From the NCBI RefSeq assembly GCF_039521325.1, contig NZ_BAAACD010000007.1: DNA of 64,000 bases, one strand, 5' to 3'. The number at the start of each line of letters is the position of its first letter. The first letter of the stretch is position 1. Position numbers and translations under genes: made by a program. This DNA is from Clostridium_X cadaveris. Lineage in GTDB: Bacteria; Bacillota; Clostridia; Clostridiales; Clostridiaceae. The notes under the pieces were generated by a model, which was not told the DNA's origin, did no database searches, and saw only the letters and a list, made by a program, of their open reading frames with translations. Positions 34,083 through 43,948 of the stretch are shown here, piece by piece.

Positions 34083-34690
34083 TCGAGTAGACTTACACCT
34101 CACAATGTAAGCCACTCACAGAATCCGTACGTGCGACTTTCCCGCATACGACTCCTCATAATAACATTCACAATTAAAACAGCTTAAAATATATCTTTGG
34201 CTTTGCTAAAGGATAATATTTTAGCATTTCTATATCCATCCCAGCTGTAACTTTTCTTGTCGCTTCGCCTATTCAATGTCTTACATAGAAATTGCTGTAC
34301 CCTATGCAAAAAGTTTGCTATCATCTTGCCATTAAAAGATATACCATAGTACCTATAATGCCCAACCAACTTAAGATTTAATGCCTTTATCATTTCTCTA
34401 ACTAGCATAGTTCTATTATCATACAGCCACTTTTTAGTATCTTTCGGCTTTTGTCTAAATTTCTTTCTGCTTGTTTGTAACATTACACATGGATACCCTC
34501 TGCGACTTTTCCCACAGTAAAATGTAAATCCTAAGAAATCGAATGTCTCTGGTTTTCCTTCTCACCTTGCTTTCCTATTGCTTTCTGCAAACTTACCAAA
34601 TTTCAACAATCTACTTTTATTATCTTCAAGTTCTAGGTTGAATTTCGCCATTCTTTCCTTAAGTTGTTCATAATATCTTTCTGCTTCCCA
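34083..34690 (-). mobile_element. 3' remnant of a group II intron
   Basis: Contains the end of an intron-encoded reverse transcriptase/maturase followed, in the right order on the minus strand, by a domain V hairpin (34121-34154) and a domain VI-like hairpin (about 34085-34120; GGCTTACA / TGTAAGTC). Domain V matches the canonical 34-nt element except that its first stem reads GAGTCG, paired with GGATTC. The 5' half of the intron is gone, so it cannot splice or move on its own. Confidence 0.82.
34184..34690 (-). pseudogene. group II intron reverse transcriptase/maturase, C-terminal remnant
   Basis: Thumb and X (maturase) regions are recognisable: TFDFLGFTFYCGKSRRGYP, LVGHYRYYGIS and LNRRSDKKSYSWDGY. 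An in-frame TGA at 34562-34564 interrupts the frame, and all catalytic fingers/palm motifs (YADD) are missing. The 5' edge abuts a terminator-like hairpin (about 34690-34728). It is part of the intron remnant. Confidence 0.82.
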
Positions 34691-34787
34691 TAAATACCGC
34701 ATATTCTTTTGAATAGTACGGTATTTTTTATATCATTATTTTTTAGTTTAAGTTATGCTCATTTTCATTTATCTAACTGTTATGCTA

Positions 34788-35264
34788 TTAGTTAAATGAA
34801 GAAGGACTCTGATATTTATTAGAGCTTATACTCCATCCATTTTTATATTTTATAGTCATATATAATGTTTCATTTCCGTTTGAAACTTGAGCATAGCAAA
34901 TATTATCATCAAACTTATCTGTTATATTAATTTTTTGATTAAAATAATAAATCCAAACAGAGCCATCCTATTCATATCTTACTTCTGGGTCATCAAGGTG
35001 ATCCATTAGTTCATCTTCTGTTATAGGTCTTTCGCTTCCATTAAGATTTGAAGCAACTCCACCGCCACTTTCTTGAATGACATTTCCTTTGTTGTCGTAG
35101 TATTCCATATCATAGCTTCCGTCAGAATTAAAATCAATGGATACTTCAGTTTTGTCTCCATGTATCCAAAGCTGAACTATACGTTGAATTCCGCCTAAAT
35201 CAGCAGCATATGCAACAGTTGATCCTCCCACTAAAAGTACACAGGTAGCAACAGCTGCAACCAT
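34788..35264 (-). pseudogene. anti-sigma-like membrane protein remnant
   Basis: A hydrophobic helix (MVAAVATCVLLVGGSTVAYA) precedes an extracytoplasmic region up to an in-frame TAG (34968-34970) after EVRYE. The same frame then continues with DGSVWIYYFNQKINITDKF and NGWSISSNKY to a TAA at 34788. The front (cytoplasmic) part is missing: upstream the frame runs through another TAG into a sigma factor fragment. It was probably the anti-sigma partner of that gene. Confidence 0.75.
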
Positions 35265-35282
35265 TTGATTTATTTTTGCTTT

Positions 35283-35625
35283 CTACTTATTTTTTTCATC
35301 TTTCCTATTAGGTAGTTTCATAACTTCCTCAAATAATTCCAATGATTCAGATGATTCGAAAGTTAATGTTTCTATATAGTCTTCCAAATGTAATGTATTC
35401 CTTCTAAAAAAAGTGTTGTTTTTATTCTTTGCTTTATTAATTGCTACTCTGATAAGCCATGCACGTATATGTTGCTCTGTTTCAAAATCATTTTTTTGAT
35501 AAATACTGAATAAATGTATCCTGAACAACATCTTCTGCATCTTGAGCGTTTTTGCATAAATTAAAAGCTATTACATAAATATTGTTCTTGTACTTTTCAA
35601 TCAATATCTCTACCGATAACCTCAT
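35283..35625 (-). pseudogene. ECF sigma factor remnant with frameshift
   Basis: Starts at ATG 35625 after AAGGAG. The first frame (35488-35625) encodes sigma region 2: YKNNIYVIAFNLCKNAQDAE then DVVQDTFIQYL. A slip in a run of seven A residues (35491-35497) moves it to the next frame: ETEQHIRAWLIRVAINKAKN. Region 4 is deleted: after EEVMKLPNR the frame joins the anti-sigma remnant through TAG. If the A-run were a sequencing error, the deletion would still leave the gene broken. Confidence 0.8.
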
Positions 35626-35726
35626 GAGTCTACTCCTTAATCTATTTGAAAGCCTTTCACTGATAATACAACTGAGAATAATAAAAGGTTACAATATGTA
35701 CCCCAAAATTTTCTATGGTATTTTAA

Positions 35727-35760
35727 AAAGCACTGATTCTCTATATGAGTTCAGTGCTTT
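35727..35760. terminator. terminator-like hairpin
   Basis: AAAGCACTGA / TCAGTGCTTT arms between the GNAT gene and the sigma remnant. Confidence 0.6.
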
Positions 35761-35853
35761 AATTCCGATAGAATTGTATATTATATAAATAATCCATACC
35801 TAAAATTCAGATTTATTTAATTTATCTCGCTTATTATGATTATTTTGCTGGAG

Positions 35854-36312
35854 TTAGAGGAACTTGTTCATTGATGTATAATTTGATACTCGAAATCCAA
35901 GATTTTCATATAATGGTTTCCCTTTTTCAGTTGACATTAAATCAACTGCAGCAACGCCTAATAGCTTTGCTTCAGATAAAAGTTCATTCATAACTTTCGT
36001 TGCAATGCCTTTTCTTCTATATTGAGGGTATGTAAAGACATTGTACACTGTACCAACAAGATATGATGAAAACGCTATTAGCGGAGGTCTTTCCACGATT
36101 GACATAAATGCAGTTGCTAATACTTCATTTTCATTCTCGGCAATGATAGCAATAAATCCCTTGTTAAGATGTTGAGTGAAATATTCTTCTAACTTCCTTC
36201 TAATATCTTGCACTTCTTCCGAAGAAGACACACCTTTTTCTGCAAACAGGTATTCCATACGAATCTTTATGAGGAAGTCAATGTCCTCTTTAACCGTTTT
36301 TCTTACTTTCAT
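35854..36312 (-). CDS. GNAT family N-acetyltransferase
   Basis: Acetyltransferase of 152 residues. The acetyl-CoA binding loop is YNVFTYPQYRRKGIATKVMN (R/Q-x-x-G-x-G/A type) at about residues 95-114, followed by DLMSTEKGKPLYENLGF. I start at the ATG after AAGGTGG rather than the GTG 12 bases upstream. The substrate is unknown. It is an intact gene among decayed ones. Confidence 0.85.
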   Translation of the reverse strand: MKVRKTVKEDIDFLIKIRMEYLFAEKGVSSSEEVQDIRRKLEEYFTQHLNKGFIAIIAENENEVLATAFMSIVERPPLIAFSSYLVGTVYNVFTYPQYRRKGIATKVMNELLSEAKLLGVAAVDLMSTEKGKPLYENLGFRVSNYTSMNKFL

Positions 36313-36383
36313 GTTTTGCACCACCTTATATGTTTATAATTTTCAGTTAGCACTTTAATAAATATATGAAGTTACTCTATCCA

Positions 36384-36482
36384 CTATTTTACAAACACAT
36401 AATAAATAGACGTAACAATTACTCCTGCAATAAAGAAGAACCCAAATACATAAGGCAACCACCTTTTTAAATCCTTACTCAT
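36384..36482 (-). CDS. 32-residue single-span membrane peptide
   Basis: Short frame with a very strong site (GGGGGGAG) 6 bases before ATG. It encodes a charged start (MSKDLKRW) and one hydrophobic helix ending in a basic residue. I recognise no family. The combination of a good ribosome binding site and a clean membrane segment suggests it is real. Function unknown. Confidence 0.5.
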   Translation of the reverse strand: MSKDLKRWLPYVFGFFFIAGVIVTSIYYVFVK

Positions 36483-36594
36483 AACACACTCCCCCCTTTA
36501 TTAATCTTAGTAATCTTTACTTAGTGTTATAATACAATTATGAATTAATTATAACATATTTTGTAAACACCATATTATTCAGTTATCAAAGAGG

Positions 36595-36855
36595 TTATTT
36601 ATTTATAATTTCATCTTTTGGCAAACCATGTTTTTTGTACCCTGTTGATATAGCAAAATCAAAATATTTAATTATATTCTCTTTAATAATCTTATCAGAA
36701 TTTAGTGAACCATGATGTGGTAACTTAATTATATGATTATTACCAAAAACAAACTTTTTATTTTTATGGTGCATACTTTCAATAGTAGTGTTGTCAACAT
36801 CACCAGTTAATCACACACTTAATGAATTTGAGTTAATACTTTGTCATCATTTATA
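36595..36855 (-). pseudogene. metallo-beta-lactamase-fold (ComEC-like) remnant
   Basis: The minus strand encodes LTGDVDNTTIESM, then IIKLPHHGSLNSDKIIKENI and YFDFAISTGYKKHGLPKDE, the second half of an MBL-fold hydrolase like the ComEC C-terminal domain (TGD and PHHGS motifs). An in-frame TGA sits just before LTGD, upstream matches need a frame change, and the N-terminal half is gone. Confidence 0.7.
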
Positions 36856-37188
36856 GCTTTTAAATTAAAGCCATATTATTATTTGAATATGGTAGATATG
36901 TGATACCTGTAAGCAATAATTTACCAGATATTCCTTGCTTGAAATTTCTATTGAGTAGATTAGGTACCACTAATTCCTGTTAGCATTTGTTTAAGCGAAA
37001 GCGGCTGCACATATTCTTATTCTTGTTAACTATTTTTTATAAAAAAAAGACCCCTATACTATTTCCTAGTATAGAGATCTGACTTTGTCATCTTAACTTA
37101 ATGACATTGCTATATAGATAGACTCTCTTTTATTAGTGTCTATCTTATAGATTCCACTTTAAATTGATGCACATTCTCTTTTTTTCAT
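36856..37188. other. non-coding stretch with decayed sequence and terminator
   Basis: No intact gene. The first 170 bases probably continue the decayed MBL gene. A hairpin at 37049-37079 (CTATACTA / TAGTATAG, T8 on the minus strand) and another at about 37117-37147 lie downstream of the BspA-like gene. Confidence 0.5.
37049..37079 (-). terminator. terminator of the BspA-like gene
   Basis: CTATACTA / TAGTATAG stem flanked by GATC/GACC with T8 on the minus strand. Confidence 0.75.
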
Positions 37189-40100
37189 TTAAGCTATTTT
37201 CTTTTTACCACATAGTAAATACACGATACATCCACCGACCAGTGCACCTATTACAATTCCAACGATAAGCTGATTGTTTCCTGTTTCAGCTTTTCCACTC
37301 ACCACTTTCTCTTTTAGTTCTTCTGTAGATTTGTCCTTGACCTCTTGTTTTTGTTTTGATTCTTGTTTTGGCACCTCTTTTTGCTCTACTGCTGCTGCTA
37401 CCTCTTTTTCAACAGGAGTATCTTTCTCAACTACCTTTTCCACTATTTTTGTCTCGCATTTATGAGAATTCAGTTGTTTATTCAGTCTGTCTATCTCTGC
37501 TTGTAGTTGTTCTTTGTCCGCCTTAAGCTGCTCATTCTCTGCTACAAATGGATTAGATGTAATCACAAATGTTTTCGAAATTTCGCCATTGTATCCATTC
37601 ACCCCAGTAACTACAACAGTTGCTGTACCTACTTCAATATTGTTTTTATAGCTTACAACAAAATCTTTTCCTTCTGTTAATCCCTCAATACTTACAGTAG
37701 GTTTCAACTCTGTGCCTGTATAAGGGACTGCATCAGCTGATAATTTAATACTATTCTCATAAGCGGAAATAGGCCAAATTCCTGCATATGTAATACTATA
37801 AGAATCATCTACAAAGCTTAAGTGTGCATAATTTTTTGTAATAATCTCAACTACGTGAGAACCATCTTTTCCTGAATTATTTAAAAATGGTTTCTCTCCT
37901 ATTTTTTTAATGCTATTTGGTAAATATACAGTTTCCAATAATGCTTCTTTAAATGCAAATTTTCCAATATATTCTACACCTTCTTCAATTACTAATTTTG
38001 TAAGTGTAGTTGCTTTGTATGTCCCTTCAAATGCTGATTCTCCAATTTCTTTGACATTGCCTGGAATGGTCAATGAAGATAAATGGTGTAGGTGGAATGC
38101 CTTTTCACCAATTTTCTCAACAGATTTTGGAATAGTAAGAGATGTTAATCTAGCTCCTGCAAATGCTGTCGCTCCAATTTCAGTAACCGTATCTGGAATT
38201 TCAATGGATTCAAGATGAATATTCATGGAGAATACACCTTTAGGAATAATTGTAACTCCTGAAGAAAGTTTCAATTCTTTAATGTCATTTGTAGCGAACG
38301 CTCCATCCCCAAGCTTTGTAACTGTATCTGGAATCTGTACTTTTACAAGATCATTCCCATAAAATGCACGATAACCAATTTCAGTAACACTCTTTAAATC
38401 TACTTCTGTTAATGCATTTTGAGAAAATGCCTCTTTTCCAATCGTTTGAATACCATTGGGAAGTTTAACAGAACGCATACCATTTGGTGAATATATCCCA
38501 AACTTTGTAATTACAACTTCATTATCTGGAATCTTAAATGCACCCTCCCCTACTGCAACAATTGTTTTTCCATCTGGAGTTGTATCTGGAAGAACTAATT
38601 CACGTAATTGAGTACGTTTTACCTGTCCACTTTCTGACCATCCAGTTATAGTTGCGGTACCTTCATCATATGTGAAATCTTTATGATTCCATCCACTTCC
38701 TAGTAATTCATCATAAATAACTCTGTGAGAATAGTTGTTTGCATATGATGTATTGTATGCATTTACTTTTGATTCATCTGAAACACGGACAACAACGATT
38801 GGTTCCGCTGGCTTTGACTTATTTCCAAAAATACAATCCGCTGCTTTATCTATAGTAGAAAGAACAGTTGTACTTGGAAGTGTTACTTCTTCAATTGCCG
38901 AACCGACAAATGCCTCTTGTCCAATACTTAACAACCCTTCATGTAACACTAGTGTTTTAAGTTTTCCTGTATATCCTTCTTGATTTACTCTAAACGCATA
39001 TTTTCCGATATTTTTAACGTTAGAAGGAATTTCCAATGTAACTAAATTGTGATTTTCAAATGCTCGTTGTTCAATTTCTACCAATGTGCTAGGTAAACTT
39101 AATTCTTCCACATGAGTTCCTGCAAATGCCTGTTTTCCTATTTCTTTTACACCTTCTGGAATTGCAATATTCTTTAATTCAATAGCTGAAGCAAAGGCTG
39201 ATTGAGGAATCACTTCCACATTCCTAGATAATTTTACTTCTTTCAAGTTAGCACTGCCTGTAAAGCTTCCAATTCCCATTGTAGTTACGCTATCTGGAAT
39301 AGATACCGATTCTAATTTTGAATTTTGGAAAGCAGTCTGACCAATCTCAACCAATCCATCCGGAAGGTTAATTGCTTTCATTTCTGCTTCATAAGTCAAT
39401 GTTGTATTTAACGCAAATGTCCATTTACCTATTTTAGTTAAGCTATCTGGCAAAACAATACTAGCTGGTGTATAGTTTTTATCCCCTTCGCTATACACAA
39501 AAATTCCTACATTATTTGCACCATCACCTAACGCTACAATCTTCTCTCCTGTTAGTCCTACCTTTGGTAACTCCAGCCTTGGATTAATCTTAATTTTATC
39601 TTTTCCATCGTTTGACAACCCTGTAATGCTTGTACCTGCTACATCATAAGTAAAATCCTTTTCATTCCATGATGTATATTTAGATGGAATGGTTCCAACA
39701 ATTAGTTTTTGTACGTTAGACTTTTTATTATCTATATGGTCAATATAATTGCCAGTAGCATCAGCCTTGTACATGTACACAATGCCACCTTTTTTCTCTG
39801 AAGCCGTTCCTGACGTTACCGGCTCCATACCTGTATTTTGCATAAATGCCCATTTTGTAACTTTCTCTGTATTCACAGGAAGTTGTACTGCGCTAATCTG
39901 ATTGACAGCAAATGCCTGAGTGTCAATGTTTAAAGCAAAATCAGTAGATTCTGTAAAGGATAGTAACTGAATCTGATTCTGAGCAAAAGAAGCATTTCCG
40001 ATAAACATCAATGTTTTTGGAAATATAACTCTAGAAAGTTGGTTTTGTTTAAATGCATTTCCACCAACGTAAATAACTCCTTCTGGTAATTCTAATGATG

Positions 40101-42249
40101 TCAACTTGTTTTTTCTGAATGCACCGCTAAGGATATAGAAATTCCCTCTCTGTGCAATTCCCGTGGCATCTGTTTTCCAAAAGTCTTCACTGTGTTGTGT
40201 CATAACACCTTCTGGTAATGTTAATTTTGTAATTCCTTTTTCTTTGAAGGCATTGGCCCCTACCCCTTCTACAACTCTTCCTGTTGGGTCCTTTGCAGGA
40301 ATAACCAATTCCTTATTTGTTGAGAGTTTTCCTTCGCCCTGTTCCGAGAAACCTTTCACAACCCATACTGTGATATTATTAGTTGAAGAATATTCCGATG
40401 CTGGATATAAAGCCACGCTTTCTTCTCCATAAGTAAAATCCTCTGCTGTCCATACAGATGTGTCTGTTAAATACACTTTATGATAATCAGACGTTGGAAA
40501 GTTTTTTGTATCTTCATACTGAGTTTTTGAAGAAACATAAACTTTTGTCACCAATGCTTGAGTACTATCTGAATATTCTTTTCTAAAAGTATTCTTATGA
40601 AGTTTTGTAACTGTAGTAGGAAGCTCTATTTCAGAAATCACTTTGTTTCTAAATGCATCTGCACCAATTGTTTTCAAGCCTTCCTGTAAAATCACTTCAC
40701 ATGGTCCATTCAAATAGTTCTTCGTGGAGAAAGCGTAACTCCCAATACTTGTGACAGTTGATGGGATTTCTATTTTACTAAAATTATTTCCAGCAAACGC
40801 ACGGCTTCCAATTTCTGTAATACCTTCATGTAATTCAATACTTGTTAACTTATCCATCCAGTTATCACCATCACTACATCCAAATGCACTGTCTGGAATC
40901 TTTGTCAATCCTTTTGATAAGCTAATTCGTTCTAATTTCGGATTGGTTGCAAATGCACCACTTCCTAATGAGGTAACACTGTTTGGTAAGATAACGCTTG
41001 TTAAGTTATTTGTTTGGAAGGCCACATTTCCTATTTTCTCTAATTTAGAAGGGAATGTAACTTCTTTCAAATCATTATTTTGAAATGCAAAGTTGCCAAT
41101 TATTTTTACACCACTTGGTAGATAAACGGATTCAAATTTTTCCGTTTCTGATGCGAACAAACCATATCCACCAAAAGGCGCACTACCAATCTCCGTAATA
41201 TACTGACCATCTTTGTTAAATTCCGGAATTACTAGATGCTTATTGGTTTTTCTTTTATCTATTCCTGAATCTGACAAACCTGTGATTGTTGTGCCATCCA
41301 CAGTAAAATCACTAATGTTCCATAGCAGATTCGTATCACCAGAACCATTGGTTACGACCAACTTCTGCACATATGATTTTTGCGATGCGGTTTCTTTTCC
41401 TGTATGATGAATGCGATCTTTTCCTTCCAATTCTGCATTATCTGTGTACATATACACAACACCAGCATCATGTTTTACTCCATCAACTATGTATGTTTTG
41501 TAAGTATCCTTTGCAGTTGCTTCAATTGGTTCCATTCCTGTGTTTAATATGAACGCATCTTTGTTTACTACTTCTGTATAATCTGGTAAACGAACTGATT
41601 TAATAAAGTTATTTGCAAATGTCATCCCATGCATTTCAAGTTGAAAATCACATGTAGTTGGAAAATTAACCGTTGTGATTCTATTTTTCGAAAATGCCTG
41701 TGTTTCTAACCACCAAATTGTTTTTGGTAATTTTACAGTTTCAATTTTATTATTCATAAATGCATTTGATAAAACTGCAATTACTCCTTCTGGCAAAACT
41801 ACCGAAGTTAATTGGTTACCCGAAAATGCATTTTCAGCAATCACAAAATTCCCTCTCTTGGTTACTTTATGAGTAATGGTATCGTCATAGTCTACCATCA
41901 TTCCCGTAGGGAATACTACTGATGTAAGTCCTTTCCCTTTAAACGCACTACCAGCTATGCCTACAATGGCATATCCCTCATCATCAACTGATGGGATTAC
42001 TAAATCTTTGCTCTTTGTTAATTTTTCTTCACCCGATTCAGAAAAACCTGTAATCGCCACTCCTTTGACTTTAATTTGTCTTGTGTAATCGCAACCATAC
42101 AAATCTTTTTCATAAGTTCCATATGTGAAATCTTTTGATGTCCAGACTACTTCACTTTGGTTTTTCACATTTGTTGCGAATACGGGAATTGCATCTGACA
42201 TTAGCATAATAAAACATAACAGCAATGCAATCCATCTTCTCTTTTTCAT
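37189..42249 (-). CDS. giant BspA-like leucine-rich repeat surface protein
   Basis: Protein of 1686 residues. A signal peptide (KKRRWIALLLCFIMLMSDA, then FA) leads to five long modules. Each opens with a W..DFTY...ITG.S..G..K....L.IP unit and continues into LRR_5 (BspA/Treponema pallidum-type) repeats such as TEIGSRAFAGNNFSKIEIP. An Ig-like unit (about 1510-1590), a coiled coil (about 1590-1620), a Lys/Glu-rich stretch, one membrane helix and KKKIA end it. No LPxTG is seen; GKAETG precedes the helix. BspA-type proteins bind host proteins or other cells. GGGGGGAGAG precedes this ATG. Base composition is clearly less A+T-rich than neighbours, suggesting transfer. Confidence 0.88.
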   Translation of the reverse strand: MKKRRWIALLLCFIMLMSDAIPVFATNVKNQSEVVWTSKDFTYGTYEKDLYGCDYTRQIKVKGVAITGFSESGEEKLTKSKDLVIPSVDDEGYAIVGIAGSAFKGKGLTSVVFPTGMMVDYDDTITHKVTKRGNFVIAENAFSGNQLTSVVLPEGVIAVLSNAFMNNKIETVKLPKTIWWLETQAFSKNRITTVNFPTTCDFQLEMHGMTFANNFIKSVRLPDYTEVVNKDAFILNTGMEPIEATAKDTYKTYIVDGVKHDAGVVYMYTDNAELEGKDRIHHTGKETASQKSYVQKLVVTNGSGDTNLLWNISDFTVDGTTITGLSDSGIDKRKTNKHLVIPEFNKDGQYITEIGSAPFGGYGLFASETEKFESVYLPSGVKIIGNFAFQNNDLKEVTFPSKLEKIGNVAFQTNNLTSVILPNSVTSLGSGAFATNPKLERISLSKGLTKIPDSAFGCSDGDNWMDKLTSIELHEGITEIGSRAFAGNNFSKIEIPSTVTSIGSYAFSTKNYLNGPCEVILQEGLKTIGADAFRNKVISEIELPTTVTKLHKNTFRKEYSDSTQALVTKVYVSSKTQYEDTKNFPTSDYHKVYLTDTSVWTAEDFTYGEESVALYPASEYSSTNNITVWVVKGFSEQGEGKLSTNKELVIPAKDPTGRVVEGVGANAFKEKGITKLTLPEGVMTQHSEDFWKTDATGIAQRGNFYILSGAFRKNKLTSLELPEGVIYVGGNAFKQNQLSRVIFPKTLMFIGNASFAQNQIQLLSFTESTDFALNIDTQAFAVNQISAVQLPVNTEKVTKWAFMQNTGMEPVTSGTASEKKGGIVYMYKADATGNYIDHIDNKKSNVQKLIVGTIPSKYTSWNEKDFTYDVAGTSITGLSNDGKDKIKINPRLELPKVGLTGEKIVALGDGANNVGIFVYSEGDKNYTPASIVLPDSLTKIGKWTFALNTTLTYEAEMKAINLPDGLVEIGQTAFQNSKLESVSIPDSVTTMGIGSFTGSANLKEVKLSRNVEVIPQSAFASAIELKNIAIPEGVKEIGKQAFAGTHVEELSLPSTLVEIEQRAFENHNLVTLEIPSNVKNIGKYAFRVNQEGYTGKLKTLVLHEGLLSIGQEAFVGSAIEEVTLPSTTVLSTIDKAADCIFGNKSKPAEPIVVVRVSDESKVNAYNTSYANNYSHRVIYDELLGSGWNHKDFTYDEGTATITGWSESGQVKRTQLRELVLPDTTPDGKTIVAVGEGAFKIPDNEVVITKFGIYSPNGMRSVKLPNGIQTIGKEAFSQNALTEVDLKSVTEIGYRAFYGNDLVKVQIPDTVTKLGDGAFATNDIKELKLSSGVTIIPKGVFSMNIHLESIEIPDTVTEIGATAFAGARLTSLTIPKSVEKIGEKAFHLHHLSSLTIPGNVKEIGESAFEGTYKATTLTKLVIEEGVEYIGKFAFKEALLETVYLPNSIKKIGEKPFLNNSGKDGSHVVEIITKNYAHLSFVDDSYSITYAGIWPISAYENSIKLSADAVPYTGTELKPTVSIEGLTEGKDFVVSYKNNIEVGTATVVVTGVNGYNGEISKTFVITSNPFVAENEQLKADKEQLQAEIDRLNKQLNSHKCETKIVEKVVEKDTPVEKEVAAAVEQKEVPKQESKQKQEVKDKSTEELKEKVVSGKAETGNNQLIVGIVIGALVGGCIVYLLCGKKKIA

Positions 42250-42432
42250 AATCTCTCCCCCCATATTTAGACATATTTACTTTAATAATATCACCTTAAC
42301 CTATAATTTCCAACACATTTACTTATTGATATTTTCGATTGATTATCATCTTATATATTATATTTTTCTATATATTGCTTTTTTTCGATTTTTATGGGAT
42401 AATAAGCGTAAATAAAATTTGGGAGCAATTTT

Positions 42433-43392
42433 ATGATACTGTGGTATTTATTATTTGGAATAGGGTTTGGAGTCATTTTGCAACGCTCACATATTTGTTT
42501 TGTGTCTGCAATGAGTGATCCTCAGATTACAGGCTCAACAGAAATATTTCGTTCTATTTTGATTGGAATTCTCACCTCATCTCTTGGAATTACAATCATG
42601 AAATATTTATCAAATGGCGCATTGGATTTACTAGGTGTTTCTACTATTAGTATTCCACTTATGTTCGGAGCATTTTTGTTTGGAATAGGAATGATGCTTG
42701 CTGGAACATGTGCTTCTGGAATGTTCATTCGATTAGCAGAAGGATGTATGGTACACCTTTTCACCATTCCCAGTGTGATTATTGGTTATCTGATTGGTAC
42801 CAAACACTATACTACACTTTGGTCTAACTTCATCGTGGATGCACCTGTCATTTTTTTGCCACATGAAATCGGGTGGAGCGCTGGCATCGTTTCTAATATT
42901 TTAATTATACTTTTGCTCTATTTGGCAGCACGAAAGTATGAATCATCCACTGCCATCTCATATCAATCTAATTATTTATACGGTGCTATCTGTTTAGGAA
43001 TACTTAATGTACTTCATTTTTTTGTATTAAAGTCTACATGGTCAATTACTGGAGCATTCTTTTGGTTTGGTGAACTCTCCACTGTAAAAGTGGATTCCCT
43101 CATGGCTGCTCTCGGACCAAATCTAAGAAATTTTGGGTTATTTCTCGGTGCTTTCTTATCCGTACTAGTGTGCAAAAAATTTCATATACAAAAAATCCGT
43201 TCGTACAAACAGATTTTGAAATCGGTGATAGGCGGTTTGCTTATGGGATATGGTGCTTGTATTGCTGGTGGCTGTAATATCAGCGCATTTTTTATTAGTG
43301 CAGCTTCACTTTCACTATCAGCTTGGATCTTTCTAATCTTTTTGTTTATGGGCTCATTTGTTGGAATTAAAATATTATATAAATTATTGTAG
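42433..43392 (+). CDS. YeeE/YedE family sulfur-compound transporter
   Basis: Membrane protein of 319 residues with about nine helices. It carries the family's Cys motifs twice: MMLAGTCASGMFIRLAEG (about residue 95) and MGYGACIAGGCNISAFF (about 280). In TsuA these Cys residues pass thiosulfate across the membrane. GGGAG precedes ATG. It is divergent from the BspA-like gene and 7 bases upstream of a zinc-finger-like membrane protein. Thiosulfate or a related sulfur compound is the likely substrate, by family. Confidence 0.85.
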   Translation: MILWYLLFGIGFGVILQRSHICFVSAMSDPQITGSTEIFRSILIGILTSSLGITIMKYLSNGALDLLGVSTISIPLMFGAFLFGIGMMLAGTCASGMFIRLAEGCMVHLFTIPSVIIGYLIGTKHYTTLWSNFIVDAPVIFLPHEIGWSAGIVSNILIILLLYLAARKYESSTAISYQSNYLYGAICLGILNVLHFFVLKSTWSITGAFFWFGELSTVKVDSLMAALGPNLRNFGLFLGAFLSVLVCKKFHIQKIRSYKQILKSVIGGLLMGYGACIAGGCNISAFFISAASLSLSAWIFLIFLFMGSFVGIKILYKLL

Positions 43393-43399
43393 GTAACTT

Positions 43400-43945
43400 A
43401 TGGAAAAAAAGAAATTAAAGAATATAACTTTATATCATAAAGAACAAATAACGATTATTCTCCTATTAGTTGCATTTTTCCTTTGTGGTTTGAAATTGCC
43501 ACAGATTCGTGAACAACTATCGAAATCAACACCGAATACATGCACGAATATGATTGTTGAGAAGGAAGATTCTGTTATAGATCATGCTACAGACGAACTT
43601 CAAGATACTTCCAATGCAGTAGCCGAAAAAACAGAAGCGGATACTCCTATGTCTGAAGTTGCATCAGTGCCCACTACTATAGAGTCGCAACAACCTCATA
43701 CTCCTGTTGATGCTTCCAAAAACGTATCACCTACCCCTACAATGCCCGAGGAAAATAAACCTCATGAATCCACCACTTCTCCTTCGACTACTCCAGTTGA
43801 AAAAGAATGGGTTCCACCAGTGTATAGGACGATTCACCATGATGCCGTATACGAAACCAAACGTGTTGTTTCCTGCAATTATTGCAATGAAATCTTTCTA
43901 ACAGTAGGTGAATTTCAAATTCACAAAGATGCGAATGGCGGATGA
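43400..43945 (+). CDS. membrane-anchored zinc-finger-like protein, interrupted by TGA
   Basis: A 181-residue frame: one membrane helix (about 17-33), a long Pro/Thr/Ser linker, then HHDAVYETKRVVSCNYCNEI and GEFQIHKDANGG with a Cys2-His zinc-finger-like pattern. It stops at TGA (43943-43945). The same frame then continues for 32 codons with AGLHTTCRYVSQQVLVKEAW, DEEVLVSEGYYK to TAA at 44042-44044; relatives of this surface-protein family carry such an Ala-Trp-Asp/Glu tail. The full product would be 214 residues. TGA may be a nonsense mutation (from Cys or Trp) or recoded. It follows the YeeE-like gene by 7 bases. Confidence 0.7.
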   Translation: MEKKKLKNITLYHKEQITIILLLVAFFLCGLKLPQIREQLSKSTPNTCTNMIVEKEDSVIDHATDELQDTSNAVAEKTEADTPMSEVASVPTTIESQQPHTPVDASKNVSPTPTMPEENKPHESTTSPSTTPVEKEWVPPVYRTIHHDAVYETKRVVSCNYCNEIFLTVGEFQIHKDANGG

Positions 43946-43948
43946 GCC

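Noticed and set aside
37189..37330. A sortase LPxTG anchor in the BspA-like protein
   Set aside because: No LPxTG or close variant lies before the last hydrophobic helix; GKAETG is only suggestive, so I did not call sortase anchoring.
38735..42415. Several plus-strand frames opposite the BspA-like gene
   Set aside because: Shadow frames caused by the repetitive, Ser/Pro-antisense composition of a long repeat gene. They lack ribosome binding sites and recognisable domains.
42433..43392. A chromate or sulfate role for the YeeE-like gene
   Set aside because: The Cys motifs are those of the YeeE/YedE thiosulfate-type family; nothing links it to the CHR or SulP transporters elsewhere in the window.
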